Assembly (NCBI RefSeq): GCF_000024625.1
Contig: NC_013407.1
Location: 1,116,001-1,180,000, forward strand
Length of the DNA stretch: 64,000 bases
Direction of reading: 5' to 3'
Source: Methanocaldococcus vulcanius M7
Lineage (GTDB): Archaea; AGJL01; Methanococci; Methanococcales; Methanocaldococcaceae
Below the pieces are notes generated by a model. That model ran no database searches, had not been told where the DNA came from, and was given only the letters and a program-made list of their open reading frames with translations. Position 1 is the first letter of the stretch. Each line of letters opens with the position of its first letter. Positions 28,513 through 39,006 of this stretch are shown piece after piece. Both the position numbers and the translations under genes were made by a program.

Positions 28513-31396
28513 AATTACTAAGGTTTTAAATGATTTTGGTATCTCAGAATTGAGGCCTCCTCAAAAAAAGGCATTAGAAATGGGATTATTAGACAAAAAT
28601 AAAAATTTTATAATATCTATTCCAACAGCTTCCGGAAAAACACTTATTGGAGAGATTGCATTAATAAACCATCTATTAGATGATAATTTAACCCCCACTG
28701 GAAGAAAAGGCATATTTATAGTGCCTTTGAAAGCACTCGCATCTGAAAAATATGAAGAATTTAAAAATAAGTATGAGAAATTTGGGTTGAGAATCGCACT
28801 TTCCATAGGGGATTATGATGAGGAAGAAGACCTTAGCAAATACGATTTAATTATAACAACGGCAGAGAAACTCGATTCGCTATGGAGGCATAAAATCAGC
28901 TGGATCGATGATGTCTCTGTTGTTATTGTTGATGAAATTCATCTAATAAACGATGAAACAAGAGGAGGGACATTAGAGATCTTACTAACAAAATTGAAAG
29001 AATATAACATACAGATTATTGGATTATCTGCAACAATTGGAAACCCCGATGAGTTGGCTGAGTGGTTAAACGCTGAACTTGTAGTTGATGATTGGAGACC
29101 AATTGAATTAAAAAAAGGAGTTTATAGAAATGGTGTTATTGAATATATCAACGGATCTGTAAAAGAGATAAAAGTAGTCAACAGTGATGTTTACAGTTTA
29201 GTAGTGGATTGTATAAAAGATGGAGGCAGTTGTTTAGTGTTTTGTAATACCAAAAGAGGAGCTGTAAACGAGGCAAAAAACCTTAATTTAACAAAATTTT
29301 TAAGTGAAGAAGAGCGATCAAAATTAAAAGAAGTTGCAGAAGAAGTGCTGTCAATTTTAGAACCCCCTACTGAGATGTGTAAAACACTTGCAGAGTGTAT
29401 TTTACAGGGATCTGCCTTTCATCATGCTGGTTTAACCTATCAACATAGAAAGATAGTAGAGGATGCTTTTAGAAAACGATTAATAAAGGTTATATGTTGC
29501 ACTCCAACACTATGTTTAAATGCAAAGACAGAAATACTTCAAGAAAATGGATATAGAAAAATAACTGAGTTAAATAAAAATGAGAAGATATTTGCTCTAT
29601 GTGGAGGAAAAATAAAACCAATCGGGAGATGGAAAATTCATAAGACACCACAACACGACTATAACATAACAATAAAAACTGAGAATGGATTAGAGATAAC
29701 AACTACTCCAAATCACATATTTTTAGTTAAAAATGGAAAAAGCATAAAGGAAAAGGAAGCAAAAGATCTAAAAATTGGAGATCTTGTTGCAACCGTTGGC
29801 AAAATAATAGTAGATGAGGACATTAACACATCAAACTTTGTTAAATTTCCGATACGTCGTCTTTCTCAGTTTATTGCAGAGACATTCAATTCAAAGGGAG
29901 TAATTAACAATTCCATTGAGATTTATTCAACGTCCGAATTATTTATTAAAAGATTACAAGTTGCATTATTGAGATTTGGAATACATTCACAGATCGAAAT
30001 TAAAAACTCAGATAAAAAAGATGATAAAACATACCTATTAAAAATCTCAGATCTTGAAGGTTTAAAATTATTTTATAAGAATTTTCCAATTGACTTAAAA
30101 GAAAAAGAGAAGCTTTTCTACCTTATCAAAAAGAAAATCAACAATAAGCCATATGAAGATAACTTAGAGCATATTGATTTTGATAACTCCTTCAATAACA
30201 TAGCAATCTGTTGGAAAAAGATTTTAGAAATTAAAAAAGTGAAAGTAGAAGATGAGTATGTGTATGATATAGAACTTCCAAATGATGGAAGCAATGATCA
30301 CTACTTCGTAGCAAATGGATTTGTTGTTCATAACTCCGCTGGTTTAAACTTACCTTGTAGAAGAGCAATAATTAAAGATCTAATGAGATTTACAAAAACA
30401 GGAATGAGATATATCCCAATAATGGAAATACAACAATGTATTGGTAGGGCAGGAAGACCAGGTTTAGATCCATATGGAGAAGGAATCGTTATTGCAAAAA
30501 ATGATCGGGACTATTTAAGGGCTTATCAAACATTAACTCAGAAACCTGAGCCGATCTATTCAAAATTATCAAATTATGCTGTTCTTAGAACGCAGTTATT
30601 GGGGTTAATCTCTACAGGAGAGATAAAAGATGAGTATGATTTAGAATGGTTTGTAAGAAATACCTTCTATGCTCATCAATACGGGAACTTGAAGAAAGTT
30701 GCTAAAAATATAATGGAGATTATCCAGTTTTTAGAAGAAAACGAGTTTATTGTTGGTTTTACAGCAACAGAACTGGGTAAAAGGATTTCTGAATTGTATA
30801 TAGATCCGCTCTCAGCGAAGTATATAATAGATGGATTAAATGAAATGGAAGTGGAGCATGATCTCTACTATCTCTATTTAATATCAAGAACTCTGGAAAT
30901 GACGCCAAATTTAAGGGTTTATAGATCTGAAGAAATGAGTTTAATGGATGAAATGGAATCATTAAAAATAAAAAACTTTAATATTGAGGACTTAGAAGCG
31001 TTTAAAACAGCAAAAATGCTTTATGATTGGATTAACGAGGTTCCAGAGGATAAAATATTAGAAAAATATAAAATTGAGCCGGGAATTTTAAGGTATAAAG
31101 TTGAAAATGCTCGATGGATGATGCATTCGTTAAAAGAAATTGCTAAATTACTAAACTTAAATTCAGAAATTCCAGAAAAGTTGGAAATAAGATTGGAATA
31201 TGGGGCTAAGGAGGATATTATCGAATTGCTAAATATAAAATATATTGGAAGAGTAAGGGCAAGAAAACTATACAATGAAGGGATTAGATGTGTTGAGGAT
31301 ATATTAAAAAATCCTGAAAAGGTTGTTCATATTGTTGGACGAAAAACTGCTGAAAAAATCTTAAAGGAAATATTAAAAGAGAAAGAAAACCTTTAA
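28505..31396 (+). CDS. Hel308-type DNA helicase precursor, interrupted by an intein
   Basis: 963 residues as translated; about 689 after removing a 274-residue intein (337-610), the normal Hel308/Hjm length. Superfamily 2 motifs are IPTASGKTLIGEIAL (Walker A), VIVDEIHLIND (DEIH box), LSATIGN (motif III), GSAFHHAGL (motif IV region), CTPTL+SAGLNLP (motif V region, split by the intein) and QCIGRAGRPGLD (motif VI). A C-terminal helix-hairpin-helix (KYIGRVRARKLY, HIVGRKTAEKIL) completes the domain set. It unwinds forks and lagging strands in replication restart. It overlaps the methyltransferase gene by 8 bp. The M. jannaschii homologue (MJ1124) also carries an intein. Confidence 0.95.
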   Translation: MDKITKVLNDFGISELRPPQKKALEMGLLDKNKNFIISIPTASGKTLIGEIALINHLLDDNLTPTGRKGIFIVPLKALASEKYEEFKNKYEKFGLRIALSIGDYDEEEDLSKYDLIITTAEKLDSLWRHKISWIDDVSVVIVDEIHLINDETRGGTLEILLTKLKEYNIQIIGLSATIGNPDELAEWLNAELVVDDWRPIELKKGVYRNGVIEYINGSVKEIKVVNSDVYSLVVDCIKDGGSCLVFCNTKRGAVNEAKNLNLTKFLSEEERSKLKEVAEEVLSILEPPTEMCKTLAECILQGSAFHHAGLTYQHRKIVEDAFRKRLIKVICCTPTLCLNAKTEILQENGYRKITELNKNEKIFALCGGKIKPIGRWKIHKTPQHDYNITIKTENGLEITTTPNHIFLVKNGKSIKEKEAKDLKIGDLVATVGKIIVDEDINTSNFVKFPIRRLSQFIAETFNSKGVINNSIEIYSTSELFIKRLQVALLRFGIHSQIEIKNSDKKDDKTYLLKISDLEGLKLFYKNFPIDLKEKEKLFYLIKKKINNKPYEDNLEHIDFDNSFNNIAICWKKILEIKKVKVEDEYVYDIELPNDGSNDHYFVANGFVVHNSAGLNLPCRRAIIKDLMRFTKTGMRYIPIMEIQQCIGRAGRPGLDPYGEGIVIAKNDRDYLRAYQTLTQKPEPIYSKLSNYAVLRTQLLGLISTGEIKDEYDLEWFVRNTFYAHQYGNLKKVAKNIMEIIQFLEENEFIVGFTATELGKRISELYIDPLSAKYIIDGLNEMEVEHDLYYLYLISRTLEMTPNLRVYRSEEMSLMDEMESLKIKNFNIEDLEAFKTAKMLYDWINEVPEDKILEKYKIEPGILRYKVENARWMMHSLKEIAKLLNLNSEIPEKLEIRLEYGAKEDIIELLNIKYIGRVRARKLYNEGIRCVEDILKNPEKVVHIVGRKTAEKILKEILKEKENL
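29513..30334 (+). mobile_element. Intein in the Hel308 helicase (274 residues), endonuclease domain degenerate
   Basis: The intein starts at Cys337 (CLNAKTEIL, block A), has TTPNHIFLV (block B with its His) and ends YFVANGFVVHN (blocks F/G, penultimate His, last Asn610), followed by extein Ser611. The residues for self-splicing are therefore intact. The middle (about 440-560) has one LAGLIDADG-like segment, LSQFIAETFNSKGVI, in which the acidic residue before Gly is Lys, and I see no clear second copy. With only about 120 residues there, homing activity is probably lost. It sits in the conserved motif between CTPTL and SAGLN. Confidence 0.92.
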
Positions 31397-31469
31397 ACTT
31401 ATATTCCACATTAAAAGATTATAGAGATATAAATAACCACAAATTAAATATTTTTTATTTTATTTATTT

Positions 31470-32495
31470 TTATTTTATTTTTTGTTTTGTATTTATTGTA
31501 GTGTAGATGTGAATCAGATCGCTTAAAATTGCTGAGGCGGTTTCTATTGGACCCGCTCCTCTTCCAACTACAACAACTTCTCTTGCCAGATCTGTCTCAA
31601 ACATTGCAACATTCAACGTTCCTTTTACATTTAAAGGACTGTCAATTGGGACAAGCATCGGTTCAACAATCAAATGATTTTCTTTTATCTGCCCAATTAA
31701 TTTTATAGTATAACCCCTTTTATTAGCTAAAAACAACGCTTCAGGAGTTATTTTTGTTATTCCCTTCACTTTAACATCTTTTATTGTCTTCTCCAACCCC
31801 ATAATTGAATTTGCTAAAATAACAATCTTTGCAGCAGTATCTAAACCTTCAATGTCTTGTGTAGGATCTGTTTCAGCTATTCCCAACTCTTTTGCTTCTT
31901 TTAAGGCAGTTTCGAAATCTAACCCTTCTTTCTCCATTTTTGTCAATATATAATTAGTTGTTCCGTTTAAAATTCCCCTTATTGATAAAATTTCATTTCC
32001 AGCTAAGGTTTCCTTAGCCAAATTTATTATAGGCATTGCTCCACCAACAGACGCTTCATGCCTAAACATAACACCGTGTTTTTTCGCTTCTTCAACCAAC
32101 TCCTTATAACACAATGCCAGCGGCCCTTTATTTGCAGTTACAACGTGTTTTTTATTTCTAAAACTTTCTAAAATATGGGTCTTAGCTGGCTCTCCTGTTT
32201 CTAAGTTTGAAGGTGTGATTTCAACAACCACATCCGCTTTAACTTCTCTTATTACATCTATTGACTTCATTTTGCTACCTTTTTCTGGATAGTTTTTGAT
32301 CGATCCTGTTGTTTCTTTAACCTCTATCGCTTTAATTAGATCTAAACCATTCTCATCGATTGCTGAGCCAGAACTGTCAGTTATTGCCACTACCTTAAAG
32401 TCCCCATAGTTCTTTTTTAAATAATCTCTTTTTTCGTGTAAAACCTTAGCAACTCCTTTTCCAATCGCTCCAAAGCCAACAAGAATTATTTTCAT
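31470..32495 (-). CDS. hom: Homoserine dehydrogenase
   Basis: 341 residues. It reduces aspartate semialdehyde to homoserine for threonine and methionine. Visible are the NAD(P) loop [51 protein letters not shown] and [22 protein letters not shown] (substrate and catalytic Lys region). There is no C-terminal ACT domain, unlike many bacterial forms; a separate ACT protein is encoded just upstream on the same strand. The start follows GGTGAGATA. A T-rich end near 31440 may terminate it, facing the helicase. Confidence 0.95.
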   Translation of the reverse strand: MKIILVGFGAIGKGVAKVLHEKRDYLKKNYGDFKVVAITDSSGSAIDENGLDLIKAIEVKETTGSIKNYPEKGSKMKSIDVIREVKADVVVEITPSNLETGEPAKTHILESFRNKKHVVTANKGPLALCYKELVEEAKKHGVMFRHEASVGGAMPIINLAKETLAGNEILSIRGILNGTTNYILTKMEKEGLDFETALKEAKELGIAETDPTQDIEGLDTAAKIVILANSIMGLEKTIKDVKVKGITKITPEALFLANKRGYTIKLIGQIKENHLIVEPMLVPIDSPLNVKGTLNVAMFETDLAREVVVVGRGAGPIETASAILSDLIHIYTTINTKQKIK

Positions 32496-32617
32496 TATCT
32501 CACCATTTTTATATTAAATGTTCATTGTAAAGTTTTATCTTTAATAAAGTGATCTAAGGAAATCCTTAAAGACAGTAAATTTACAAATTTAAATAAATCT
32601 AACGCATAACGTTATAT

Positions 32618-33100
32618 TTAAATCATTGATTTAACAAATAAAAGTCCTTTTTCTTTCTCCAACTCTTCAAACAAGTAAAAAAGTTCTCCTATCTTCTCTT
32701 CATCAACTATAATCCTCATCATTGCAGATGACTCTTTTTCTGGATGAGGCATGATCAGATCTAAGTCCTCAACAAGGCCAATCTGATTAATTCTGTCAAT
32801 CGTATCTCTAACGTTAGTGTCAACTACATGTCCAATAACAACAACATCCAAGTAAACCTTTTTATCTCTTCCGTCAATCTTTTTTATCACTGCCCCCTCT
32901 CTTTCTAAGTCCTCCAATATCATATTTAACTTATCTTTATCTTCAACATCAATAACAATCCTTACAGGGACTTTTCCTCCTCTTTTTTCTTCTCTTGAAT
33001 GAATAACACTGATCACATTTGCTCCATACTTAGAAATTGGAGTTAACACTCTTAACAACTCTCCCGGTTTGTCTTTTAACTCAATATCTATTGTAATCAT
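32618..33100 (-). CDS. Stand-alone ACT-domain regulatory protein, probably linked to homoserine dehydrogenase
   Basis: 160 residues. The N-terminal ACT domain ([34 protein letters not shown]) is followed by a second half that also has alpha/beta character (residues 85-160). Such proteins bind amino acids. Placement just before hom, which lacks its own ACT domain, suggests feedback control by threonine or a relative. This is inference from context. The start has GGTGGT upstream, and only 3 bp separate it from carS. Confidence 0.8.
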   Translation of the reverse strand: MITIDIELKDKPGELLRVLTPISKYGANVISVIHSREEKRGGKVPVRIVIDVEDKDKLNMILEDLEREGAVIKKIDGRDKKVYLDVVVIGHVVDTNVRDTIDRINQIGLVEDLDLIMPHPEKESSAMMRIIVDEEKIGELFYLFEELEKEKGLLFVKSMI

Positions 33101-33103
33101 AAT

Positions 33104-33637
33104 TTACCACCACACCTCTTTAATTCCTAACTTATAGGCAACAATATTCCCAAGCAAGTGAATAAACACCGTAAGTAGGCAAATAATAATCATCATTTCA
33201 TAAGGAATTGGTGCAACAATGTATCCAAATGCCAAAGCACCTATAACAAAGTCAAGTTGATCCAATAATGGAGCTGGCTTTCCTCTTTCAATATTTAACC
33301 TCCTCTTTATAAAACTACCTACTGCATCACCAACTATTGCCCCAACGGACAAAAAGAAAGCCAGTATTACGTGATCTAAAACTGTTCCATAAAAATCCAA
33401 CGAGTTAACAATGCTAAGATCAACCAGTATACCCTGAATTAGTCCAACTAATGTTCCACATAAAACTCCAAAAATACAACCTTTGTATGTCACTCCATTG
33501 CCGATTAATCTTCTTCCGTCAATAAAATCTTTCCCGAGATCTACTGGCGTTCCTCCACCGAATATGCAAGCAGAGGCATTTGCCACATACGCTGGAAGAA
33601 TATACCAAAACGATGCAAATAACAACCTATAAAACAT
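33104..33637 (-). CDS. carS: CDP-archaeol synthase
   Basis: 177 residues, an integral membrane protein with about five hydrophobic segments. The conserved loop FGGGTPVDLGKDFIDGRRLIGNG and the segment VGDAVGSFIKRRLNIERGKPAPLLDQLDF are the CarS/CdsA signatures, with acidic residues for Mg-CTP. It makes CDP-archaeol from digeranylgeranylglycerol phosphate and CTP, the activated precursor of archaeal phospholipids. The start is preceded by GGGGAGAAG. It heads the carS-ACT-hom run on the minus strand. Confidence 0.95.
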   Translation of the reverse strand: MFYRLLFASFWYILPAYVANASACIFGGGTPVDLGKDFIDGRRLIGNGVTYKGCIFGVLCGTLVGLIQGILVDLSIVNSLDFYGTVLDHVILAFFLSVGAIVGDAVGSFIKRRLNIERGKPAPLLDQLDFVIGALAFGYIVAPIPYEMMIIICLLTVFIHLLGNIVAYKLGIKEVWW

Positions 33638-34098
33638 CTTCTCCCCTTCAAAGTGATGAGATCGTTTTTATAATTATTTCGATATATTATAACTATCATC
33701 TCTTATATCTATTTATATCCATATATGCATGTGTATGTATTGACATTTACAGTAATTTCATAATTTAATTTCGTGATATTATGATTAATTCTTGTATTTA
33801 TTTTAATTCTTTACTCATTTTAATCAGTTATCTGTTATTTTTTATTTTTTAGATTTTCTCAGTTTTTTGTGGTCTTTTTTCTGATTATTACTTCAAGGTG
33901 TCTTTATAGTTTTATTTTCTATTTTCAATGATTAGTTATCTAATTTAAACTATATAAACTCAATATATGTCAATCATTCGTTTTCAGTATTTTTAATAAA
34001 AAACACTTAATCATTCAGTTAAAATCTTAAAGGTTTAGGAGGTAATAACTCTTAATAGTTTACTCCCTTTCTATATAAAAATTACTCAAAGTGAAATT
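33638..34098. promoter_or_regulatory. 461-bp divergent spacer between carS and the PP-loop gene
   Basis: This AT-rich spacer has no supported gene. Toward the PP-loop gene there is a TATA element CTATATAAAA (about 34070-34079) and, just before it, an imperfect inverted repeat GGAG...CTCC at 34039-34066 with one bulge. Toward carS, TATATTATAAC-type sequence lies near 33690. The rest is T-rich and unremarkable. Confidence 0.5.
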
Positions 34099-34932
34099 AT
34101 GAAATGCTCAATTTGTATTCACACTTCTAAAACAAAGAAGATAATAAATAAAAATGGAAAAGTATTTTGTATAGATTGCTTAAATTTTTTAAAATATCCT
34201 CCAAATTTTGAATTAATGAAAAAAGAAGTAGAAGAAATACTGCACAACCTAAAAAAGTCGGAAGGAAGGTATCATTGCATTTTGGCATTTTCTGGAGGAA
34301 AGGATAGTGTTTTAGCATTGAAATTATTAAAAGAAAAGTTTAAATTAAATCCCTTATGTGTCATGGTAGACAACAATTATATCTCAAAGGAAGCAATAGA
34401 AAATGCTCTAAAAATAACGAAATATTATGAAGTAGATCTAATGATATTAAATCGTGATTATACCGATCTCTTTGAAGATGCAATAAGGAGAGGGGAGAGC
34501 CCCTGTAGGAGATGCTCTAAGCTTATACTACGAGAGGTTTGGAGAGTAGCTAAAATGTTGAACATGAAGTATATAATAACAGGACATGAACTACCCTTTG
34601 GACACTCTGCAATACGAAAGATGAAAGAAGGAGTAGAGATGATTCGACTTCTTGCTCCTTATAAGATTAAAGAAGAGGAAAAATATAAAATGCTAAAAAA
34701 TCTTCCATGGAAAAAGCCGAATTTGGGGGGCTACACTACAAACTGTTTAGTTCTGGGTGTTGCATTAGAGAGATTTTATGAGAAGTATGGGTTTAGTTTT
34801 GAAGTTGATAGAGTTGCAACACTCGTTAGATTTGGATTGTTATCAAAAGAAAAAGCAGAAGAAGTTCTTAAAAAGCCAGATATTCCAGAAGAGGTTTATA
34901 AAGAGTTGAGAAGGAGGGGATTAAATATATAA
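34099..34932 (+). CDS. PP-loop ATPase with N-terminal zinc finger, probable tRNA thiolation type enzyme
   Basis: 277 residues. The N-terminal CSIC...CIDC pair is a likely zinc knuckle. The PP-loop ILAFSGGKDSVLALKLL (about residue 66) activates a substrate by adenylation. ESPCRRCSKLILREV supplies a CxxC that could hold a sulfur or Fe-S cluster, as in TtuA/NcsA-like enzymes. ITGHELPFGHS and TTNCLVLGVALE are further conserved blocks. The fold predicts nucleotide or tRNA modification, but the exact substrate is not clear, and the family also contains other ATP-pyrophosphatases. It is a monocistronic gene with its own promoter. Confidence 0.7.
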   Translation: MKCSICIHTSKTKKIINKNGKVFCIDCLNFLKYPPNFELMKKEVEEILHNLKKSEGRYHCILAFSGGKDSVLALKLLKEKFKLNPLCVMVDNNYISKEAIENALKITKYYEVDLMILNRDYTDLFEDAIRRGESPCRRCSKLILREVWRVAKMLNMKYIITGHELPFGHSAIRKMKEGVEMIRLLAPYKIKEEEKYKMLKNLPWKKPNLGGYTTNCLVLGVALERFYEKYGFSFEVDRVATLVRFGLLSKEKAEEVLKKPDIPEEVYKELRRRGLNI

Positions 34933-35051
34933 ATCTAAAATCTAATCTAAAAAATCTAAAAAAATATTTGTTGAAGTTGTGGTTATTTTTTGATTTTATA
35001 TATTTTGATTTTTTTAATTTTTTATAATTTTTAATCGTTTGTTGATTTGAT

Positions 35052-36053
35052 TTAATCTCCCCTATATTGCATTTTCTCTTCTTCACTCATTTGAGTTATA
35101 TCTAATCCCTTCATCGCTTCTCCTAAGTTTTTACTAACCTCTGCCACGATTTCTGGCTTGTCATAGTTGTACGTTGCCTCAACTATTGCCTTAGCTCTTT
35201 CTAATGGATTTTCTGATTTAAATATCCCTGAACCAACAAAAACCCCATCAGAACCGAGTTTCATCATCAATGCAGCATCTGCGGGTGTTGCCACTCCTCC
35301 AGCTGCAAAGTTAACAACAGGCAATCTTTTCAGTTTTTTTACTTCTAAGAGAGTGGAGTAAAGCCCTTCAATGATCTCAGAGAGCGTAAAATCTTCATAA
35401 ACAACTTCGTTTTCTAAAACAGATGTTGGTAATCCCATTCCCTCCTTAACAGTTTTTGATAACTCAGCATATCTTCCAGCGTAAAATTTAGCAACTCCGT
35501 AGATCTCATCATCTGACATTTTTTCTAACTGGGAGATCGCTTCATTCATCAATCTCATATGTCTAACTGCCTCAACAATATTTCCAGTTCCTGCCTCTCC
35601 CTTTGTTCTTATCATCGCTGCTCCTTCCCAGATCCTTCTAACTGCCTCTCCTAAGTTTCTCGCTCCACAAACAAATGGAACTTTAAATTTCCTTTTATAG
35701 ATATGGAAGAAAGGATCTGCTTGTGTTAAGACCTCACTCTCGTCTATCATATCAACTCCAATCGCCTCTAAAACCTCTGCCTCCGTTGTATGGCCTATTC
35801 TACACTTTGCCATCACTGGGATTGAAACAGCATCCATAATTTCTTCTATTAACGCAGGATCTGACATTCTCGCAACTCCACCACTTGCCCTTATATCCGC
35901 AGGAACTCTCTCCAAAGCCATAACTGCAACAGCTCCTGCTTCCTCAGCAATCTGTGCCTGCTCTACATTGGTAACGTCCATTACAACTCCATGTTTAACC
36001 ATCTTTGCAAATCCTTTTTTTAGTAAATCAGTTCCTTTCTTTGCAGTTTCCAT
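35052..36053 (-). CDS. pdxS: Pyridoxal 5'-phosphate synthase, PdxS subunit
   Basis: 333 residues, a TIM barrel that builds PLP from ribose 5-phosphate, glyceraldehyde 3-phosphate and ammonia. Hallmarks are [34 protein letters not shown] (Schiff-base Lys region follows in VMAKCRIGH), [31 protein letters not shown] and [18 protein letters not shown]. There is a Methanocaldococcus-type extra segment of about 35 residues (about 170-205). The start follows GGTGAGATT. PdxT, which provides ammonia, is not in the window. Confidence 0.97.
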   Translation of the reverse strand: METAKKGTDLLKKGFAKMVKHGVVMDVTNVEQAQIAEEAGAVAVMALERVPADIRASGGVARMSDPALIEEIMDAVSIPVMAKCRIGHTTEAEVLEAIGVDMIDESEVLTQADPFFHIYKRKFKVPFVCGARNLGEAVRRIWEGAAMIRTKGEAGTGNIVEAVRHMRLMNEAISQLEKMSDDEIYGVAKFYAGRYAELSKTVKEGMGLPTSVLENEVVYEDFTLSEIIEGLYSTLLEVKKLKRLPVVNFAAGGVATPADAALMMKLGSDGVFVGSGIFKSENPLERAKAIVEATYNYDKPEIVAEVSKNLGEAMKGLDITQMSEEEKMQYRGD

Positions 36054-36240
36054 AATCTCACCGTTTAGGATTTCATATTCTATTTAGATTTTGCATTTCT
36101 ATTGTTTTTCTATTGTTTTATTGTTCTTTATAATTTTTATTTTGAATTTAATTTATTGTAATTTTGATATTTATTTTTCATTATCATCTTAAACGTCAAT
36201 TCTATATCTGATGTATGTTTTTTATAGTTTTTGTTAAAAA

Positions 36241-37200
36241 TTATCGAGTGAATATTAAAACAAAAACAAATACAAGCAAAGAGAGCCAAAGTATTATTGC
36301 ATATATTGTATATTTTTTTGCTTTTTCCTTTTCCCACCATCTGTATGGTGAAACACCATATGAGGAAAATATTGCAACAGCAGATAGGTTTATTGCAATC
36401 ATATTTATTAAAAATAATATAAATGCTGAAAAACTATATCCTACATACCCCGCCCCAATTAGTAGTCCAAATACTACAAGAGGAGGTAAGAGGGCAATCG
36501 CAATCATAACTCCAACAACTGAAGAGGATATGTTAGTTATTGTCGATAAACTCCCTGCTATCCCTGCCGAAAGTGCGATTACCACATTCCATAGATCTAA
36601 TGTTATTCTTGAATGTATCTGAGGATTTTCTAAATTTATAGGAAGATAATGTCCCGCTATGGCTGAAATAACAATCACAATCAGCAACTCCACAACAATC
36701 GTCTTTATACTTTTTAATGCCAGTTTGTAATCTGCCACAGTAATCGATAATGCCAATGCAATATGTGGACTTAATAGTGGGGCAATAATCATAGAAGCGA
36801 TCAGTAAAACAATATCATTCCTGTATATCCCTGCTATCGCAACGATCGTTGAAAGAAGAAGCATCATTATATTATCTTTATTGAGTTTTGCAATATCTGC
36901 TACCACGTTGTATAACTCTTCCCTGATTAATCTCTCTGGCTCTTTATCTTCTTTTTCTTCAATTGGAGGATACGTCATTGTTGGTTCAAACACTACAATT
37001 CTGTAATTTGCTCCTCCAAACTCCTCTTTTAGCTTATCAACGATCTTTTCACTATCTTTTAATGTTGTCAAGATTTGTATTGTTGAGATAGAATTATTTG
37101 TTTTTACATCTGCCCATACGACTCCATCCCATTTTTTTATTTCATCGATCCCTACAAATAAATGCTTTGGAATATAACACTCGATAAATCTAAGTTTCAT
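36241..37200 (-). CDS. DUF389 / TIGR00341 membrane protein
   Basis: 319 residues. A soluble N-terminal part (1-100) is followed by a membrane part with about six hydrophobic segments. The conserved stretch LIASMIIAPLLSPHIALALSITV and the later VVGVMIAIALLPPLVVFGLLIGAG mark the DUF389 family. The function is unknown; transport or a channel-like role has been suggested for the family. It lies upstream of pdxS on the same strand after a 187-bp gap. Confidence 0.88.
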   Translation of the reverse strand: MKLRFIECYIPKHLFVGIDEIKKWDGVVWADVKTNNSISTIQILTTLKDSEKIVDKLKEEFGGANYRIVVFEPTMTYPPIEEKEDKEPERLIREELYNVVADIAKLNKDNIMMLLLSTIVAIAGIYRNDIVLLIASMIIAPLLSPHIALALSITVADYKLALKSIKTIVVELLIVIVISAIAGHYLPINLENPQIHSRITLDLWNVVIALSAGIAGSLSTITNISSSVVGVMIAIALLPPLVVFGLLIGAGYVGYSFSAFILFLINMIAINLSAVAIFSSYGVSPYRWWEKEKAKKYTIYAIILWLSLLVFVFVLIFTR

Positions 37201-37354
37201 AACTAAACGCCCATCTTTTTAATATTTTTAATGTTCTTTTTTAATTCTCTTTGATTCTAATACGATAAGATATATATAAGATATATATTGGAGTTATTAA
37301 AATAATATCAAAATAATAAAACTAAATAGATTTAAGTTAGATTTAAAAGTTAAG

Positions 37355-38710
37355 CTATGAAACCGTAGCTATCGTTCTAACAAACCCTCCACCATCACCA
37401 ACAGGAACACTTTGCCCATCTTTTCCGCAGTATCCCACACTAAGTTTGAAATCCTTAGTTATTGCATCTACCTTGAATAAAATATCTAATATCTCTCCAC
37501 TCAGCCCAGCATCTTTTAAGATAGTGGTTAATTTTCCTCCTTCTATTAGGTATGCCTCAACCGCACTAAACTGAAACAGGCCTTTTCCAGTATCAACCTG
37601 CCCTCCCCTCGAACCTTTTAAAAATATTCCGTTTTTAGTATCTTCCAACAACTCCTCAAATGTCCAATCTCCAGGTTTTATATAGGTGTTGCTCATTCTT
37701 ACTATTGGTTTGTTCAGCCCTTCCGCTCTTCCATTACCTGTTAGTTCAGCATCCATTCTCCCAGCTGTCTCTCTTGAATGAAGAAACGTTTTTAAGATCC
37801 CATCTTCAATTATTGTAGTTTTTTGTCCTTTAACTCCTTCGTCATCATAGACATAAGATCCAAAAGCTCCTTTTATCGTGGAATCATCTACTACACTTAC
37901 ATATTCGCTGCCCACTTTTTCTCCCAACTTGTCTTTAAATACGCTATCGTTCTGTAATACAAGATCCGCTTCAGATGCATGCCCTACTGCCTCATGGATA
38001 AAGACGCCTGCAAGTTCTGGGTCTAATATAACTTTAAATTTTCCTTTTGGACATGGTTTTGCATTTAATAATCGTATTGCTCGATTTTTAGCTTCTGAAG
38101 CTAATGTTTTGTAGTTATTTTTTATTTCTTCAAATCCAAAACCTCCAGCCCTTTCAGATCCATACTGTAAATTTCCATTTTCTCGGGATACACAGTTCAT
38201 ATACATTATACATCTTGTTATCTCTCCTTCAATTCTCGATCCCTCACTATTTAGGTAGAGTTTTCTTGAAAATCCGTCAGAATAACTTACAGAAATACTT
38301 TTTATTTTTTCATCTATCATTATTTTGTATGTTTCCATAATAATTTCTTTTTTTTCTTCAATATCCACATTTATAGGATTTATTTTTCCTATCATTTTGT
38401 ATTCGTCTATAACTGTTTTATAATCCTTCAACTTAACGTCTTTTTCTGAATATCTATTGGATAATTTTGCCATCTTATATGCTCTTTCTAATAGCGATTC
38501 TACTTCTTTTTCACTTACAATATTTGATGTAGCAAATCCCCATCCATTTTTATACAAGACCCTAACTGCAACTCCATTACCAAACCCAGAGGAGATTTCT
38601 TCTATATTTCCATCTTTTAATGTAAGAGTTGTTGTTTCTCCAACATTTATTCTAATATCTGCATAATCTCCTAACTCTAATAATTTCTCTAATCTTTCTA
38701 AGTTCAGCAT
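37355..38710 (-). CDS. tldD: TldD family zinc metalloprotease
   Basis: 451 residues. The TldD active site HEAVGH is in GVFIHEAVGHASEADLV, with a downstream GxC-type Cys in VGYCGKDGQSVPVG. TldD works with TldE as a heterodimeric protease that degrades unfolded peptides and matures microcin-like peptides in bacteria; the archaeal role is unknown. No tldE is adjacent. The start has GGTGAAGAT upstream. It is divergent from the small membrane protein gene. Confidence 0.93.
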   Translation of the reverse strand: MLNLERLEKLLELGDYADIRINVGETTTLTLKDGNIEEISSGFGNGVAVRVLYKNGWGFATSNIVSEKEVESLLERAYKMAKLSNRYSEKDVKLKDYKTVIDEYKMIGKINPINVDIEEKKEIIMETYKIMIDEKIKSISVSYSDGFSRKLYLNSEGSRIEGEITRCIMYMNCVSRENGNLQYGSERAGGFGFEEIKNNYKTLASEAKNRAIRLLNAKPCPKGKFKVILDPELAGVFIHEAVGHASEADLVLQNDSVFKDKLGEKVGSEYVSVVDDSTIKGAFGSYVYDDEGVKGQKTTIIEDGILKTFLHSRETAGRMDAELTGNGRAEGLNKPIVRMSNTYIKPGDWTFEELLEDTKNGIFLKGSRGGQVDTGKGLFQFSAVEAYLIEGGKLTTILKDAGLSGEILDILFKVDAITKDFKLSVGYCGKDGQSVPVGDGGGFVRTIATVS

Positions 38711-38939
38711 ATCTTCACCATAGTTATTTTTTAGATTGATTTAATTAAAATTAAATTGATGATATGTGGGGTGTTAAATATTAAATATTATAGGTTTATC
38801 ATTTTAAGTTTTTTAAGTTTTTTTAGATTAAAAATGCTAAACATTTATTAATAATCTCTTATTTTTATTTCACCTACATTCACGTCCCATATATCATAAA
38901 TTCTATAAAGTATCAAATAATTTGAATTGTTAAATAATA

Positions 38940-39003
38940 GAAAAATATATATAGTAGTTGTTGTATATTTTTACGGCTTCACAAACAAAAAAGAGGTGAT
39001 ACC
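38940..39003 (+). promoter_or_regulatory. Strong promoter, near-copy of the CRISPR-Cas promoter
   Basis: AAATATATATAGTAGTTGTT (38942-38961) is a strong TATA element. The sequence from the TATA box through the leader (TATATATAGTAGTT, then T-rich, then GG.TTC.ACA) matches the promoter at 5061-5100 upstream of the csx1 gene. It drives the small membrane protein that follows. Confidence 0.5.
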
Positions 39004-39006
39004 GTG

